A stretch of DNA of 12,751 bases, taken from the NCBI GenBank assembly GCA_964467615.1, contig CAYXRK010000143.1, positions 1 to 12,751 of the forward strand, in the 5' to 3' direction. Positions 1 to 7,572 of the stretch are shown piece by piece. Position 1 is the stretch's first letter, and each line of letters opens with the position of its first letter. The notes beneath the pieces were generated by a model. The model had not been told where the DNA came from, did not search any database, and saw only the letters and a list, made by a program, of their open reading frames with translations. Source of the stretch: CAYXRK01 sp964467615. Lineage in GTDB: Bacteria > Hydrogenedentota > Hydrogenedentia > Hydrogenedentales > GCA-2746185. The position numbers and the translations under genes are program-made.

Positions 1-1287
1 AGGTTCATCCTCGGGATCATCCTGGTCTCGGCTGCCAGTCCTGATGAATTGATTCCTCTGCAATTCGACCTCGACATGAATCCTATTGCTATCCATTTCG
101 CTGATGCGAAGGCCGCACCACCCCCAATGCTTGTGGGATGGCCCGCCCCTGATACGGGCCAAGCGCCACTCGCTGACACAAAAAATGCGCGACCGTACGC
201 CAATCCGGCGGGCCGCGAGTGGGTCGCGCGCATCAACGCGTGGGTTGCTGAAGGGACCGGAGCGGGCCTGGCGCAGGACACGTTCTTGAGTCTCGATCGC
301 GTCGATAACAAAGCGCATTCCACGCTTCTCGCTCCGGAGTTTCCTGGAATGCGATTCCTCGAACCCGTGTACGCGGCGAGCGGGTTTCGGAACGTTGGAT
401 CGAAGTTGTTTCTGGAAAACCGCGTTACGTTCGCCGTGCAATCCTTAGGGTTTGGCCGGGGCGTGCTCAGCGGCGGGATGCGTAGCGACGAGGACTTCGA
501 GAACATGATGGATGTTCGACGCGGTGAATCGGGGGATACCCAACTCTCGTATCGCACGTTATATCTCAACAACGTGTTGTACTGCTCGCCGGCGTTGCTG
601 AAGGATTCGCTCGACGACGCGACATTTCTGACCCCGTATTGCCTGCATTCGTTCGGCGCGTCCGGGACCGATAGCCGGTTGCTGAAGCCTATCGTTTGGG
701 CGGCCGCCGCCCTTCGCCCAGACCTCAAGACGCGGATACTCCGGGAAGGCGCCTATGTCCCCACGTTGATGTACCTATTCAAGCGATCGATCACGCCGGA
801 AGGAATCCGCGATCCCGAGGCGCACATGCCTGCGTACCTGATGCTGGCCGAGGCGTTTGCGGAGGACACCGTGCAATCCCCGTTTCTGGACAGGTTATTG
901 AACTTTGCCCACGAACTTGACTGCATACCGGCGGTAACCCGCATGGAAATAGTCGAGCATGCTACCCCACGATTTCACCAAGACTCCGTGTTCGGTTACG
1001 TCGCCGCACTTCGTCGGGGCGAGATACTCGAGTTGACTGTTGATCTATCTAAGAGCTGGACGGATAAACGTGCAATCGAGGGCTACCACGCACAAATTCT
1101 CCGAGGGAGCGCCGAGCTGGACGTCGTCGAAGGGTCAGTGTCGGCGTATCGCTTAAAGGTCAACTGGTCGTCTGACAAGCGGGTCGACGTATTGTTTCTC
1201 GCGGACGACGGCGCTCCGGCTTACGTGTCCGTTCGCAACATCCAACTCTCCGAAACGGAACTCTTTCCCGCTCTGCGTACGGACTGA
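1..1287 (+). CDS. Unrecognised protein, 5' end outside the window
   Basis: I do not recognise this protein. The reading frame has no stop between base 1 and the TGA at 1285-1287, so the gene very likely starts upstream of the window. A TTG at 49 and an ATG at 76 are possible internal starts, but neither has a convincing ribosome binding site. The codons before base 49 read RFILGIILVSAASPDE, a hydrophobic run followed by small polar residues. This looks like the end of a signal peptide or membrane anchor, which argues against the internal starts and suggests an exported protein. The remaining ~410 residues look globular, with a central mixed region around GFGRGVLSGGMRSDEDFENM and a C-terminal part rich in beta-like segments ending near FPALRTD. 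No catalytic motif, repeat or lipobox is visible. The gene converges on the dipeptidase gene with one base between the stops. That the gene is real is well supported; its function is unknown. Confidence 0.75.
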   Translation, partial: RFILGIILVSAASPDELIPLQFDLDMNPIAIHFADAKAAPPPMLVGWPAPDTGQAPLADTKNARPYANPAGREWVARINAWVAEGTGAGLAQDTFLSLDRVDNKAHSTLLAPEFPGMRFLEPVYAASGFRNVGSKLFLENRVTFAVQSLGFGRGVLSGGMRSDEDFENMMDVRRGESGDTQLSYRTLYLNNVLYCSPALLKDSLDDATFLTPYCLHSFGASGTDSRLLKPIVWAAAALRPDLKTRILREGAYVPTLMYLFKRSITPEGIRDPEAHMPAYLMLAEAFAEDTVQSPFLDRLLNFAHELDCIPAVTRMEIVEHATPRFHQDSVFGYVAALRRGEILELTVDLSKSWTDKRAIEGYHAQILRGSAELDVVEGSVSAYRLKVNWSSDKRVDVLFLADDGAPAYVSVRNIQLSETELFPALRTD

Positions 1288-1288
1288 G

Positions 1289-2347
1289 CTATCCTTTCCA
1301 CGTTGCGCCGATGACGCGTCGCCAATTCCTCCACGCGATCTTCTCTAGATCGGATTCGTCGAATCCCCCGAGTCGGAGCGCTGCGATCAAACGCGGCAAG
1401 CCTTCCACGCCTCCAAGTTCGCCGGGCATGGTCGCGCCGTCAAAATCGGAGCCGAGCCCAACGTGATCCACGCCAGTGCGATCGGCGATGTACCGGACGT
1501 GACGCACGATCTCCGATAGCGGCGTGTTCGCGTCGCGTCGGCCGTCGGAACGCAGAAATCCGACGTGGAAATTGACTCCGATGATGCCGCCCGTATCCCG
1601 AACGGCGTCAATCTGCGCGTCGGTTAGGTTTCTGGCCGAGGGGCAGATCGCGTGCGCGCAGGAATGGCTTGCGACCAAAGGCGCCGTCGATTCTTTCGCG
1701 ACGTCCCAAAATCCCCGCTGGGTAATGTGTGAGAGGTCAATGACCACGCCGAGTTCGTTACACGCTCGGACAAGACGCCCACCCGCCTCCGTCAGCCCAG
1801 GGCCAGTGTCGGGTGACGACGGAAAGCGGAACGGAACGCCATGACCGAAGTCGTTGGGTCTGCTCCAGACAATTCCCAGCGAACGAAGGCCCGCTTCGTA
1901 CAATACGTAAAGTGCATCGAGTTCGGTATCGATCGCTTCGGCGCCCTCGATGTGGAGGACTATCGAGAACACGCCTTCCGCGAACGCAGCGTCGAGACCG
2001 ATTACGTTCCGGACGATCCGGACTCGCCCTTCCGACAACGCTTCAATACGATGCGCTGCTCTCACCATCGCGAATACGTTGTCCGTCGCCCAGTGTCGCT
2101 CGATCGGCGCGGGGAGGGGGACGTCGCGTGAAGCATTGTCGGCCGGCCCGGCGAGATCGTCGTTCGGGCCGAGCGAAGCGGGCGTGAACATCGCGAAGAT
2201 CCCCCCCGCCAGCCCACTCTCGCGAGCACGGGGAAAGTCTAAGTGATACCCTTGAAGCCGGTCGAAGAACGACTGCGGTGTGTCACCATGCTCCCGCATT
2301 CGCAGGAGCCAATCGTTGTGCCCATCGAACACGAGTTGAAGATTCAT
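1289..2347 (-). CDS. Membrane dipeptidase family (peptidase M19) zinc dipeptidase
   Basis: The product is a 352-residue peptidase family M19 protein, the family of renal dipeptidase and bacterial dipeptidases. These hydrolyse short peptides, often with a D-amino acid or dehydro residue, using a two-zinc centre. All the metal-ligand motifs are visible: DGHNDW near the N-terminus (H10, D12), HIEGAEA (E134), DLSH (H207), SHS (H228), then GSDFDG (D301) after HVGL. The length fits the shorter bacterial members. There is no signal peptide or transmembrane segment, so the enzyme is probably cytoplasmic. The ATG at 2347-2345 places the first zinc motif at residues 8-13, as usual in the family. Only a weak AGG lies four bases upstream. 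The gene stands alone on the minus strand, divergent from the 2656 gene and convergent with the first gene. A role in peptide or peptidoglycan-fragment recycling is inference; the exact substrate cannot be read from sequence. Confidence 0.93.
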   Translation of the reverse strand: MNLQLVFDGHNDWLLRMREHGDTPQSFFDRLQGYHLDFPRARESGLAGGIFAMFTPASLGPNDDLAGPADNASRDVPLPAPIERHWATDNVFAMVRAAHRIEALSEGRVRIVRNVIGLDAAFAEGVFSIVLHIEGAEAIDTELDALYVLYEAGLRSLGIVWSRPNDFGHGVPFRFPSSPDTGPGLTEAGGRLVRACNELGVVIDLSHITQRGFWDVAKESTAPLVASHSCAHAICPSARNLTDAQIDAVRDTGGIIGVNFHVGFLRSDGRRDANTPLSEIVRHVRYIADRTGVDHVGLGSDFDGATMPGELGGVEGLPRLIAALRLGGFDESDLEKIAWRNWRRVIGATWKG

Positions 2348-2655
2348 GATGCCTGACCGGCCGGCCCGAACATTGGCGTGTCCCGACGGATCCCGAATTC
2401 CGGCCCACTCACGAGTGTTCCCCCCGAAGACCCTTGAGTACCTCTTTGCAGTACCCGCCCGAGTTCGCCAACGTTTGCCCGCAGACGATGGCTAGACGCA
2501 AGAGGACGTATCGCAAATGAATAATACTACAAAAACAGGACGATACCGCTCTGTATTGGAACAGCCCATGAATTCTCACCCCGATGCCAACCACTGAAAC
2601 GTGTGGAACTTTGCGTGCCCGCCGCTGCCGTTTTTGCCTTTAAGGGAGTTCTGAG
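2348..2655. other. Divergent intergenic region
   Basis: These 308 bases lie between the starts of the minus-strand dipeptidase gene and the plus-strand 2656 gene, so promoters for both should be here. The most AT-rich patch is roughly 2511-2560. On the minus strand it holds a TATTAT that resembles a -10 box, but no matching -35 sits 17 bases upstream, so I do not call a promoter. No tRNA, repeat array or strong terminator hairpin is evident. A 61-codon minus-strand frame inside it has no ribosome binding site and an unconvincing composition, so I consider it non-coding. Confidence 0.6.
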
Positions 2656-2658
2656 TTG
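2641..2658 (+). promoter_or_regulatory. Ribosome binding site deciding a TTG start
   Basis: TAAGGGAG at 2641-2648 is a strong Shine-Dalgarno match. It is followed by seven bases and then TTG at 2656-2658. No better ATG or GTG is close by in this frame, so this site supports the TTG start of the following gene. Confidence 0.75.
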
Positions 2659-3747
2659 ACCGTTTTTGGCCGAATTTCCCAGCTTATCACTCCGCCGCCT
2701 ACCAAGAGCAAGACGCCCCTGTCTTCGCCACCGTCCTGGGGGGATCGCCAGCCCGTTAACGCGGCGGAGATGAAGAATATTTTGAGCCGGTATTTTCGGG
2801 AGGAGCCGTTCGACGCTGCTTGCCAGGCGCGCTTGCGTGAGTCCCTCGCCGGGCTTGCCCGAACGTGCGGGGTTTACTTGACGGCGTCCGAATTTCTGAA
2901 AGCGCTGGACGCGTATCCGAAAAGAGAGGCCGCCGGGTTCGAAGAACGCAAGGCCTGCGCGTGCGAGATGGCCGGCGACCTCTTTCTAGAACATTTGCGG
3001 GAAGAACTTCGCGCGACGGCCACGGGAGAACGGCCTCTTGGCCCTAACGTTTTTGATGACTACTGCCGCGAGATCATTGATCCTTATCTGAGGAGCACAC
3101 GCCCGTTGCGGGCGATCGAGGCCATAGTTCCGGTTGCCGAAGAGATGGTCATGCGAGGCATATTTGCCCCGCCTCGGCGCGAAACGTATTTGGCGCTCGC
3201 CGTGCAGGCCGCGCAGACATTGCTGCTGCTAGCTATCGAGAAGCAAGAGCGAGACCTGCGCTCGACGCATATGAAGCTACGCCTCGAGAAAAAGGGGGCC
3301 ACTCCGCCGCCTGCGCCGGCGCGAACCAAAGTGGCCATCACGAATGATGTTATGGCGTATCTTCGTGAACTGAAGTCGGCGATGGAGGGGCTTCGGGATG
3401 CACTGGCGCGTGTCGGTGCGGACCCTCTAATGACGGCTGAGCAGTTGGCGTCCGTGAATGACCTGGAACTTGTTCGGAAACAAGGACAACTTCTTCAGGG
3501 AGTATGTGAAGCTATCAAGGAATGCAAACACCTTCCCATTCACGCTCGGTTGACCGTTTATGTCGCGCATCTGCGTGATCGCATCCAGCCGGGCGCCGGC
3601 AAGGAGTTAATTCGCCGTGCCGTCGCCTTATTGGGGTCGACGCACGCTGTCGAGCAGCGGATCGGTTTCCAGGGACTCGCAACTGCCAGGATGCGAGAGG
3701 CCCAGGAACTCGCCGCGTCAATTCGTGACGAGTCACCGCGTTCCTGA
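2656..3747 (+). CDS. Unrecognised helical cytoplasmic protein
   Basis: This is a 363-residue protein that I cannot assign to a family. It starts at TTG with a strong Shine-Dalgarno site seven bases upstream. After about ten residues comes a Pro/Ser-rich linker (residues ~10-32, including ITPPPTKSK and SSPPSWGD). A mostly alpha-helical region follows (~33-205) with many charged amphipathic stretches and a hydrophobic helix-like patch (LAVQAAQTLLLLAIE, ~180-195). A second proline-rich hinge sits at ~216-223 (TPPPAPAR), and a second helical region runs to the end. There is no signal peptide, true membrane span, nucleotide-binding loop or zinc motif. The cysteines at 100, 102, 127, 274 and 280 form no clear metal site. 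The two-lobed helical layout with flexible linkers could suit an adaptor or scaffold protein, but that is speculation. The coding evidence is a good ribosome site, a consistent codon style and a clean stop. A 233-base gap follows before the next gene. Confidence 0.75.
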   Translation: MTVFGRISQLITPPPTKSKTPLSSPPSWGDRQPVNAAEMKNILSRYFREEPFDAACQARLRESLAGLARTCGVYLTASEFLKALDAYPKREAAGFEERKACACEMAGDLFLEHLREELRATATGERPLGPNVFDDYCREIIDPYLRSTRPLRAIEAIVPVAEEMVMRGIFAPPRRETYLALAVQAAQTLLLLAIEKQERDLRSTHMKLRLEKKGATPPPAPARTKVAITNDVMAYLRELKSAMEGLRDALARVGADPLMTAEQLASVNDLELVRKQGQLLQGVCEAIKECKHLPIHARLTVYVAHLRDRIQPGAGKELIRRAVALLGSTHAVEQRIGFQGLATARMREAQELAASIRDESPRS

Positions 3748-3980
3748 ATTCGTCGCAAGAAGCCACGCCCAATGACGGACCGGTTTGTCCGCGCGACGTG
3801 CCTCTCGCCCACGCAAACAAGCTGTCGATTCGATTTGCGCCCTAAGCCTACAAAGGGAGTGGCGGTCGCGTCTCTGGTACTGGTAGCATGAACTGAAGTC
3901 GGGCACTATCTTCGCTCGCCGTCGTTGACGCATGGGGCCGGGAATCTGCATCGGCCCGGACGAGGCCCGATGGGGGAACA
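3748..3980. other. Intergenic leader before the cyclic di-GMP gene
   Basis: These 233 bases separate two plus-strand genes and should contain the promoter of the cyclic di-GMP gene. TTGACG at 3925-3930 resembles a -35 box, but the hexamer 17 bases on is not a convincing -10. At the 3' end, CATCGG (3949-3954) can pair with CCGATG (3967-3972), right next to the GGGGG of the ribosome site at 3972-3976. I do not see a cyclic di-GMP riboswitch core or a terminator with a T-run. Confidence 0.45.
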
Positions 3981-6803
3981 ATGTCGCTTCGCGCCAAGAT
4001 GGAGATCCTGTTGGTCCTCATTTTGGGGCTTGTGGTCGGTATTGGATATCTGGCGCAACGACACATTGTGCTGCCCAGCTTCGCTTCGAAGGACGCCGAC
4101 GCCGCGCGCGAGGACGTTCGCCGCGCCGCTGACGAGATTCGCAACATGCTCGCGCGCCTCGACAGCTACTGCAATGAATGGGCGAAGAACGAAGAGACGC
4201 TGCGGTTCATTCGCGGCGATGCCCCATTAGTCGAAGGCAGTCTTTCACGGCTACCAACTCTCGGCGAAAATGATATTGGGATCGTGTTCGCGCTGGATCG
4301 GGACGGCAGCGTGGTGAAGGGAGAGGCGATCGACTACGCCACGCGCGCGCCCATCACGCTCGACACGTTTGCCGGTGAAGCGTGGTCACAGACGCATCCG
4401 CTTCGCCAAATTGACTCCATCAACGACTCCCTAAGTGGTGTAGTCGTTACCAACGCGGGTCCCGCCTTGATCGCGGTGAGACCGATCGTTTCGTGGGACG
4501 CGGACGACGGAATTGGCGGCACACTGGTCTTGGGCCGGTTGTGGGACGATTCCTTGTTTATTGATGTCGCCAAGGTCACATCGGGGGCCGTCCGCTTTTT
4601 TGATCCCGGCGACAATTCAATAAGCCCCGAGGACCGCGCCATTTACGATTCGTTGCGTGGCGCGACGACGAGTCACGTTGCCGCATTGGGGGGTGACCAT
4701 GTCCGAGTCTATGAAGTATTCGCGGCCTTGGACGGCGGCGCGGCGTTCTTCATCCGCGACGACGTGCAACGCGCCTTTACGCCCGCGATTAGGGACGCCA
4801 TAGGCCGCGGACTCATCGTGCAGCTCTTAACCGTACTGGTAGGGTTTGGCGCGGCCTACGTCGGGCTTCGCACGTTAGTCATCAATCCGCTGACGAGGCT
4901 GATCAGTCACGCTGAGCAAATTACGAACGCCGAAGACCTCTCGAATCGGATTGATTTGAAGCGTCGCGATGAGTTCGGCCTGTTGGGGCGTGAATTTAAT
5001 CGGATGGTCGAGAGGCTTGATGGCGACATCTCGGCACGAAAGCACGCTGAGCGGCAGTTGCGCGAAAGCGACGAACGATACGCGCTGGCCGTGCGAGGCG
5101 CAAACGAGGGGCTCTGGGATTGGAACCTCAAAACGAACAAGATGTACTACTCACCCCGGTGGAAATCGCTTTTGGGGTACGTGGAAGAGGACGTCGCCGC
5201 GTCGCCGGAGGCGTGGTTCGACCTGATTCATCCCGAAGATATCTCAAAGGTCAAGGCTGGGTTGGACGCGCATCTGGCCGGACACACGGCCCACTTTGAA
5301 AGTGAACACCGCATGCTCCATCGCGACCAGTCGTACGTTTGGATGCTGGCGCGTGGACTCGCGGTCGAAGACTCGACGGGTGAACGGACGCGGATGGCGG
5401 GCTCGTTGGCCGACGTGAACGCGCGCAAACGCGCGGAGGAGCAGCTTACACACAAGGCATTGCACGACACTCTCACTGACTTGCCAAATCGCGCGTTATT
5501 GGTCGAACGCCTTCGCCAGGCGATCCGGATGCGTGAGCGATACTCAGACTACATGTTCGCGGTCATTTTTCTTGACTTGGACCGCTTTAAGGTCGTCAAT
5601 GACAGCCTTGGGCACGTCATTGGCGATCAGTTGTTGATGGCGTTCGCAAAGAAAGTGAATCGTTGCGTTCGAACGACCGACTTGGTATCGAGGTTTAGCG
5701 GGACGGTGGCCCGGTTCGGTGGCGACGAATTTGTCGTGCTACTGGAGGGACTCGCTGACCTGCAGGACGCGACGATCGTCGCTGAACGGATTCAAATAAT
5801 GCTTCGAGACCCGTTCGTCATAGACGAGCACGAGGTCTTCACCACCGCAAGCATCGGCATTGCCCCGTGCGTCGATACCGTAGTCGAACCGGACGAGTTT
5901 CTTCGTAACGCCGACACCGCCATGTACTACGCGAAGAACCAAGGCCGGGCGTGCCACGTGGTATTCGACGAGACCATGCATGAGCGGGCGTTGGGTCGCA
6001 TGCGGCTCGAGACCGACCTTCGCCACTGCCTGGAACGGAACGAACTCGCGGTCCATTACCAACCGATAGTTTCGCTCGAGTCGGGGAAAATTTCGGCGTT
6101 CGAAGCGCTGGTCCGATGGCATCACCCCACTCGCGGAACGATTCCGCCCGCCGAGTTTGTGCCCGTGGCCGAGGAGATGGGGCTAATCGTCGAGATCGGC
6201 CAATGGGTACTGCGAGAAGCTTGCACTCAAGCGGTCACATGGCAACGGAAGTATGCTCACGCTGCGGACCTGAGCATAAGCGTCAACGTCTCGGTGCGGC
6301 AATTTTCGGACCCTGAGTTCGTCGCGAGTATTCGTGAGGTGATCGAACAGACCGGCATTCATCCCGCCCAGCTTAAACTCGAGATCACGGAAAGCGTTAT
6401 CATGGAAAATGTCGAACTGGTGCGGGATACATTGCAGGAACTGCGTGATCTAAGACTTAAGCTGTCCCTCGATGACTTTGGCACCGGCTACTCGTCACTA
6501 AGCTACTTGCACCGCTTCCCGATGAACGTGCTAAAGATTGACCAATCCTTCATCCGTAATTTGAATCACGGCAGGGAAAACTATCAACTCGTCCGGACGA
6601 TTCTCATGATGGCCCACAATTTCGACATGAGCGCTATCGCCGAGGGGGTAGAAGAACTGGAACAGATTTCCCACCTGCGTGAACTGGCATGTGAAGACGG
6701 ACAGGGGTACTACTTCTCGAAACCGCTCAAGGCCGAGGATGCCGACGCTCTCCTTGCCGGCGATCCCTCGTGGGCGGCCGCCACGGCGTCCGGAGCAGGG
6801 TAG
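3981..6803 (+). CDS. Membrane CHASE4-HAMP-PAS-GGDEF-EAL cyclic di-GMP turnover protein
   Basis: The product is 940 residues and combines a diguanylate cyclase and a cyclic di-GMP phosphodiesterase in one inner-membrane sensor. Order: TM1 ~8-25; a periplasmic CHASE4-like sensor region ~30-270 (LARLDSYCNEWAKNEETLRF, then ENDIGIVFALDRDGSVV); TM2 ~275-297; HAMP ~298-350; PAS of the PAS_3 type ~363-485; GGDEF ~491-660; EAL ~672-925. The GGDEF signature is intact (GGDEF 580-584), as is the substrate-binding RFKVVNDSLGH segment. The EAL domain keeps E708-A-L, NVSVRQF, EITES, DDFGTGYS (D831, D832), K852-I-D and GQGYYFSKPL, so phosphodiesterase activity looks possible. One oddity is a seven-residue insertion just before GGDEF that displaces the inhibitory RxxD site. 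The ATG at 3981 follows a G-run at 3972-3976 and puts TM1 in the usual place. Net output (synthesis or breakdown) cannot be decided from sequence. The CHASE4 assignment is less certain than the rest. Confidence 0.95.
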   Translation: MSLRAKMEILLVLILGLVVGIGYLAQRHIVLPSFASKDADAAREDVRRAADEIRNMLARLDSYCNEWAKNEETLRFIRGDAPLVEGSLSRLPTLGENDIGIVFALDRDGSVVKGEAIDYATRAPITLDTFAGEAWSQTHPLRQIDSINDSLSGVVVTNAGPALIAVRPIVSWDADDGIGGTLVLGRLWDDSLFIDVAKVTSGAVRFFDPGDNSISPEDRAIYDSLRGATTSHVAALGGDHVRVYEVFAALDGGAAFFIRDDVQRAFTPAIRDAIGRGLIVQLLTVLVGFGAAYVGLRTLVINPLTRLISHAEQITNAEDLSNRIDLKRRDEFGLLGREFNRMVERLDGDISARKHAERQLRESDERYALAVRGANEGLWDWNLKTNKMYYSPRWKSLLGYVEEDVAASPEAWFDLIHPEDISKVKAGLDAHLAGHTAHFESEHRMLHRDQSYVWMLARGLAVEDSTGERTRMAGSLADVNARKRAEEQLTHKALHDTLTDLPNRALLVERLRQAIRMRERYSDYMFAVIFLDLDRFKVVNDSLGHVIGDQLLMAFAKKVNRCVRTTDLVSRFSGTVARFGGDEFVVLLEGLADLQDATIVAERIQIMLRDPFVIDEHEVFTTASIGIAPCVDTVVEPDEFLRNADTAMYYAKNQGRACHVVFDETMHERALGRMRLETDLRHCLERNELAVHYQPIVSLESGKISAFEALVRWHHPTRGTIPPAEFVPVAEEMGLIVEIGQWVLREACTQAVTWQRKYAHAADLSISVNVSVRQFSDPEFVASIREVIEQTGIHPAQLKLEITESVIMENVELVRDTLQELRDLRLKLSLDDFGTGYSSLSYLHRFPMNVLKIDQSFIRNLNHGRENYQLVRTILMMAHNFDMSAIAEGVEELEQISHLRELACEDGQGYYFSKPLKAEDADALLAGDPSWAAATASGAG
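5682..5723 (+). repeat. Tandem 7-residue duplication next to the GGDEF motif
   Basis: Residues 568-574 (LVSRFSG, bases 5682-5702) and 575-581 (TVARFGG, bases 5703-5723) are consecutive and share the pattern x-V-[SA]-R-F-[SG]-G. Most GGDEF-EAL proteins have only one such strand between the RxxD motif and GGDEF. At DNA level the two 21-base units match at only about half of positions, so the duplication, if it is one, is old. Confidence 0.6.
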
Positions 6804-6831
6804 GCCGTCGGCGTCATTTGCTGGATAGTTC

Positions 6832-7548
6832 ATGAAGCTGTCAAACGCTGCACTGAAACTGACTCTACTTTGTGCGTGCGTGGCCGGATTGATCGCGCTT
6901 ACCGCGCTCGTAGACGTTCGAGGGCGGACGGCCGGTGCGCTCGAGTGGATCGACGCGCAAGGCGCACTGGGAATGGCGGCGTTTATTCTACTGTACGTAG
7001 TTGCGGCGGTGTGTTTAGTCCCCGGATCGTTGCTTACGCTCGGCGCCGGAGCGATCTATGGACTGCCGAAGGGATTGGCGTGCGTCTCGGTAGCTTCGAC
7101 GCTCGGGGCTTGCGCGGCGTTTTTCGTGGGACGTTATCTCGCCCGAGGGTGGATCGCGTCAAAGATCGGTTCCAATCCGAAATTCCGCGCAATTGATGAG
7201 GCGGTGGCCAAGGAAGGGTGGAAAATCGTCGGCCTTACTCGCCTGAGTCCCGTGTTGCCCTATACCCTTTTGAACTACGCCTACGGAACCACCCGCGTTT
7301 CCTTCCTCCACTATTTTCTTGCCTCGTGGATCGGCATGTTGCCCGGAACAGTGCTGTACGTGTACATCGGATCCGCCGCCGGAGGTCTTTCTTCGCTTGG
7401 TAGCGATCGCGGGAGGACCCCCGCCGAGCTCGCGCTTCTCGCCGTTGGACTCATCGCAACGCTCGCGGTCACGATCTTCATAACGCGAATGGCGCGGCGC
7501 GCCTTGAATCAGCGTATCGATTTCGCGGCCGCCAACACGGAAAACTGA
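6832..7548 (+). CDS. TVP38/TMEM64 family (VTT domain) membrane protein
   Basis: This 238-residue polytopic membrane protein belongs to the TVP38/TMEM64 branch of the DedA-like VTT superfamily. Bacterial relatives are inner-membrane proteins linked to lipid or small-molecule movement. TM1 is at ~8-27. The VTT core follows: a hydrophobic helix and glycine-rich re-entrant segment (VPGSLLTLGAGAIYG, 63-77), then FFVGRYLAR (97-105), then the conserved LTRLSPVLPYTLLNYAYG (135-152), whose Arg and Pro residues are hallmarks of the family. A final transmembrane helix at ~198-220 ends in a basic cytoplasmic tail. The ATG at 6832 has only a weak GGAT upstream. The gene begins 28 bases after the cyclic di-GMP gene and ends 24 bases before the FAD oxidoreductase. 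In some bacteria these last two are one fused polypeptide in the same order, so they probably act together. Which substrate they handle is not established here. Confidence 0.92.
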   Translation: MKLSNAALKLTLLCACVAGLIALTALVDVRGRTAGALEWIDAQGALGMAAFILLYVVAAVCLVPGSLLTLGAGAIYGLPKGLACVSVASTLGACAAFFVGRYLARGWIASKIGSNPKFRAIDEAVAKEGWKIVGLTRLSPVLPYTLLNYAYGTTRVSFLHYFLASWIGMLPGTVLYVYIGSAAGGLSSLGSDRGRTPAELALLAVGLIATLAVTIFITRMARRALNQRIDFAAANTEN

Positions 7549-7572
7549 TACGAACACGGGACCCACGCGGGC

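Noticed and set aside
2409..2594. 61-codon minus-strand frame in the divergent intergenic region
   Set aside because: GTG start with no ribosome binding site, no recognisable domain and no neighbour it could be coupled to.
2595..2620. Sigma-54 promoter from a TGG...TTGC match before the 2656 gene
   Set aside because: The spacing between the GG and GC elements is about six bases rather than ten.
3748..3980. Cyclic di-GMP riboswitch upstream of the GGDEF-EAL gene
   Set aside because: The conserved core segments of the known GEMM classes are not visible; only short generic inverted repeats are present.
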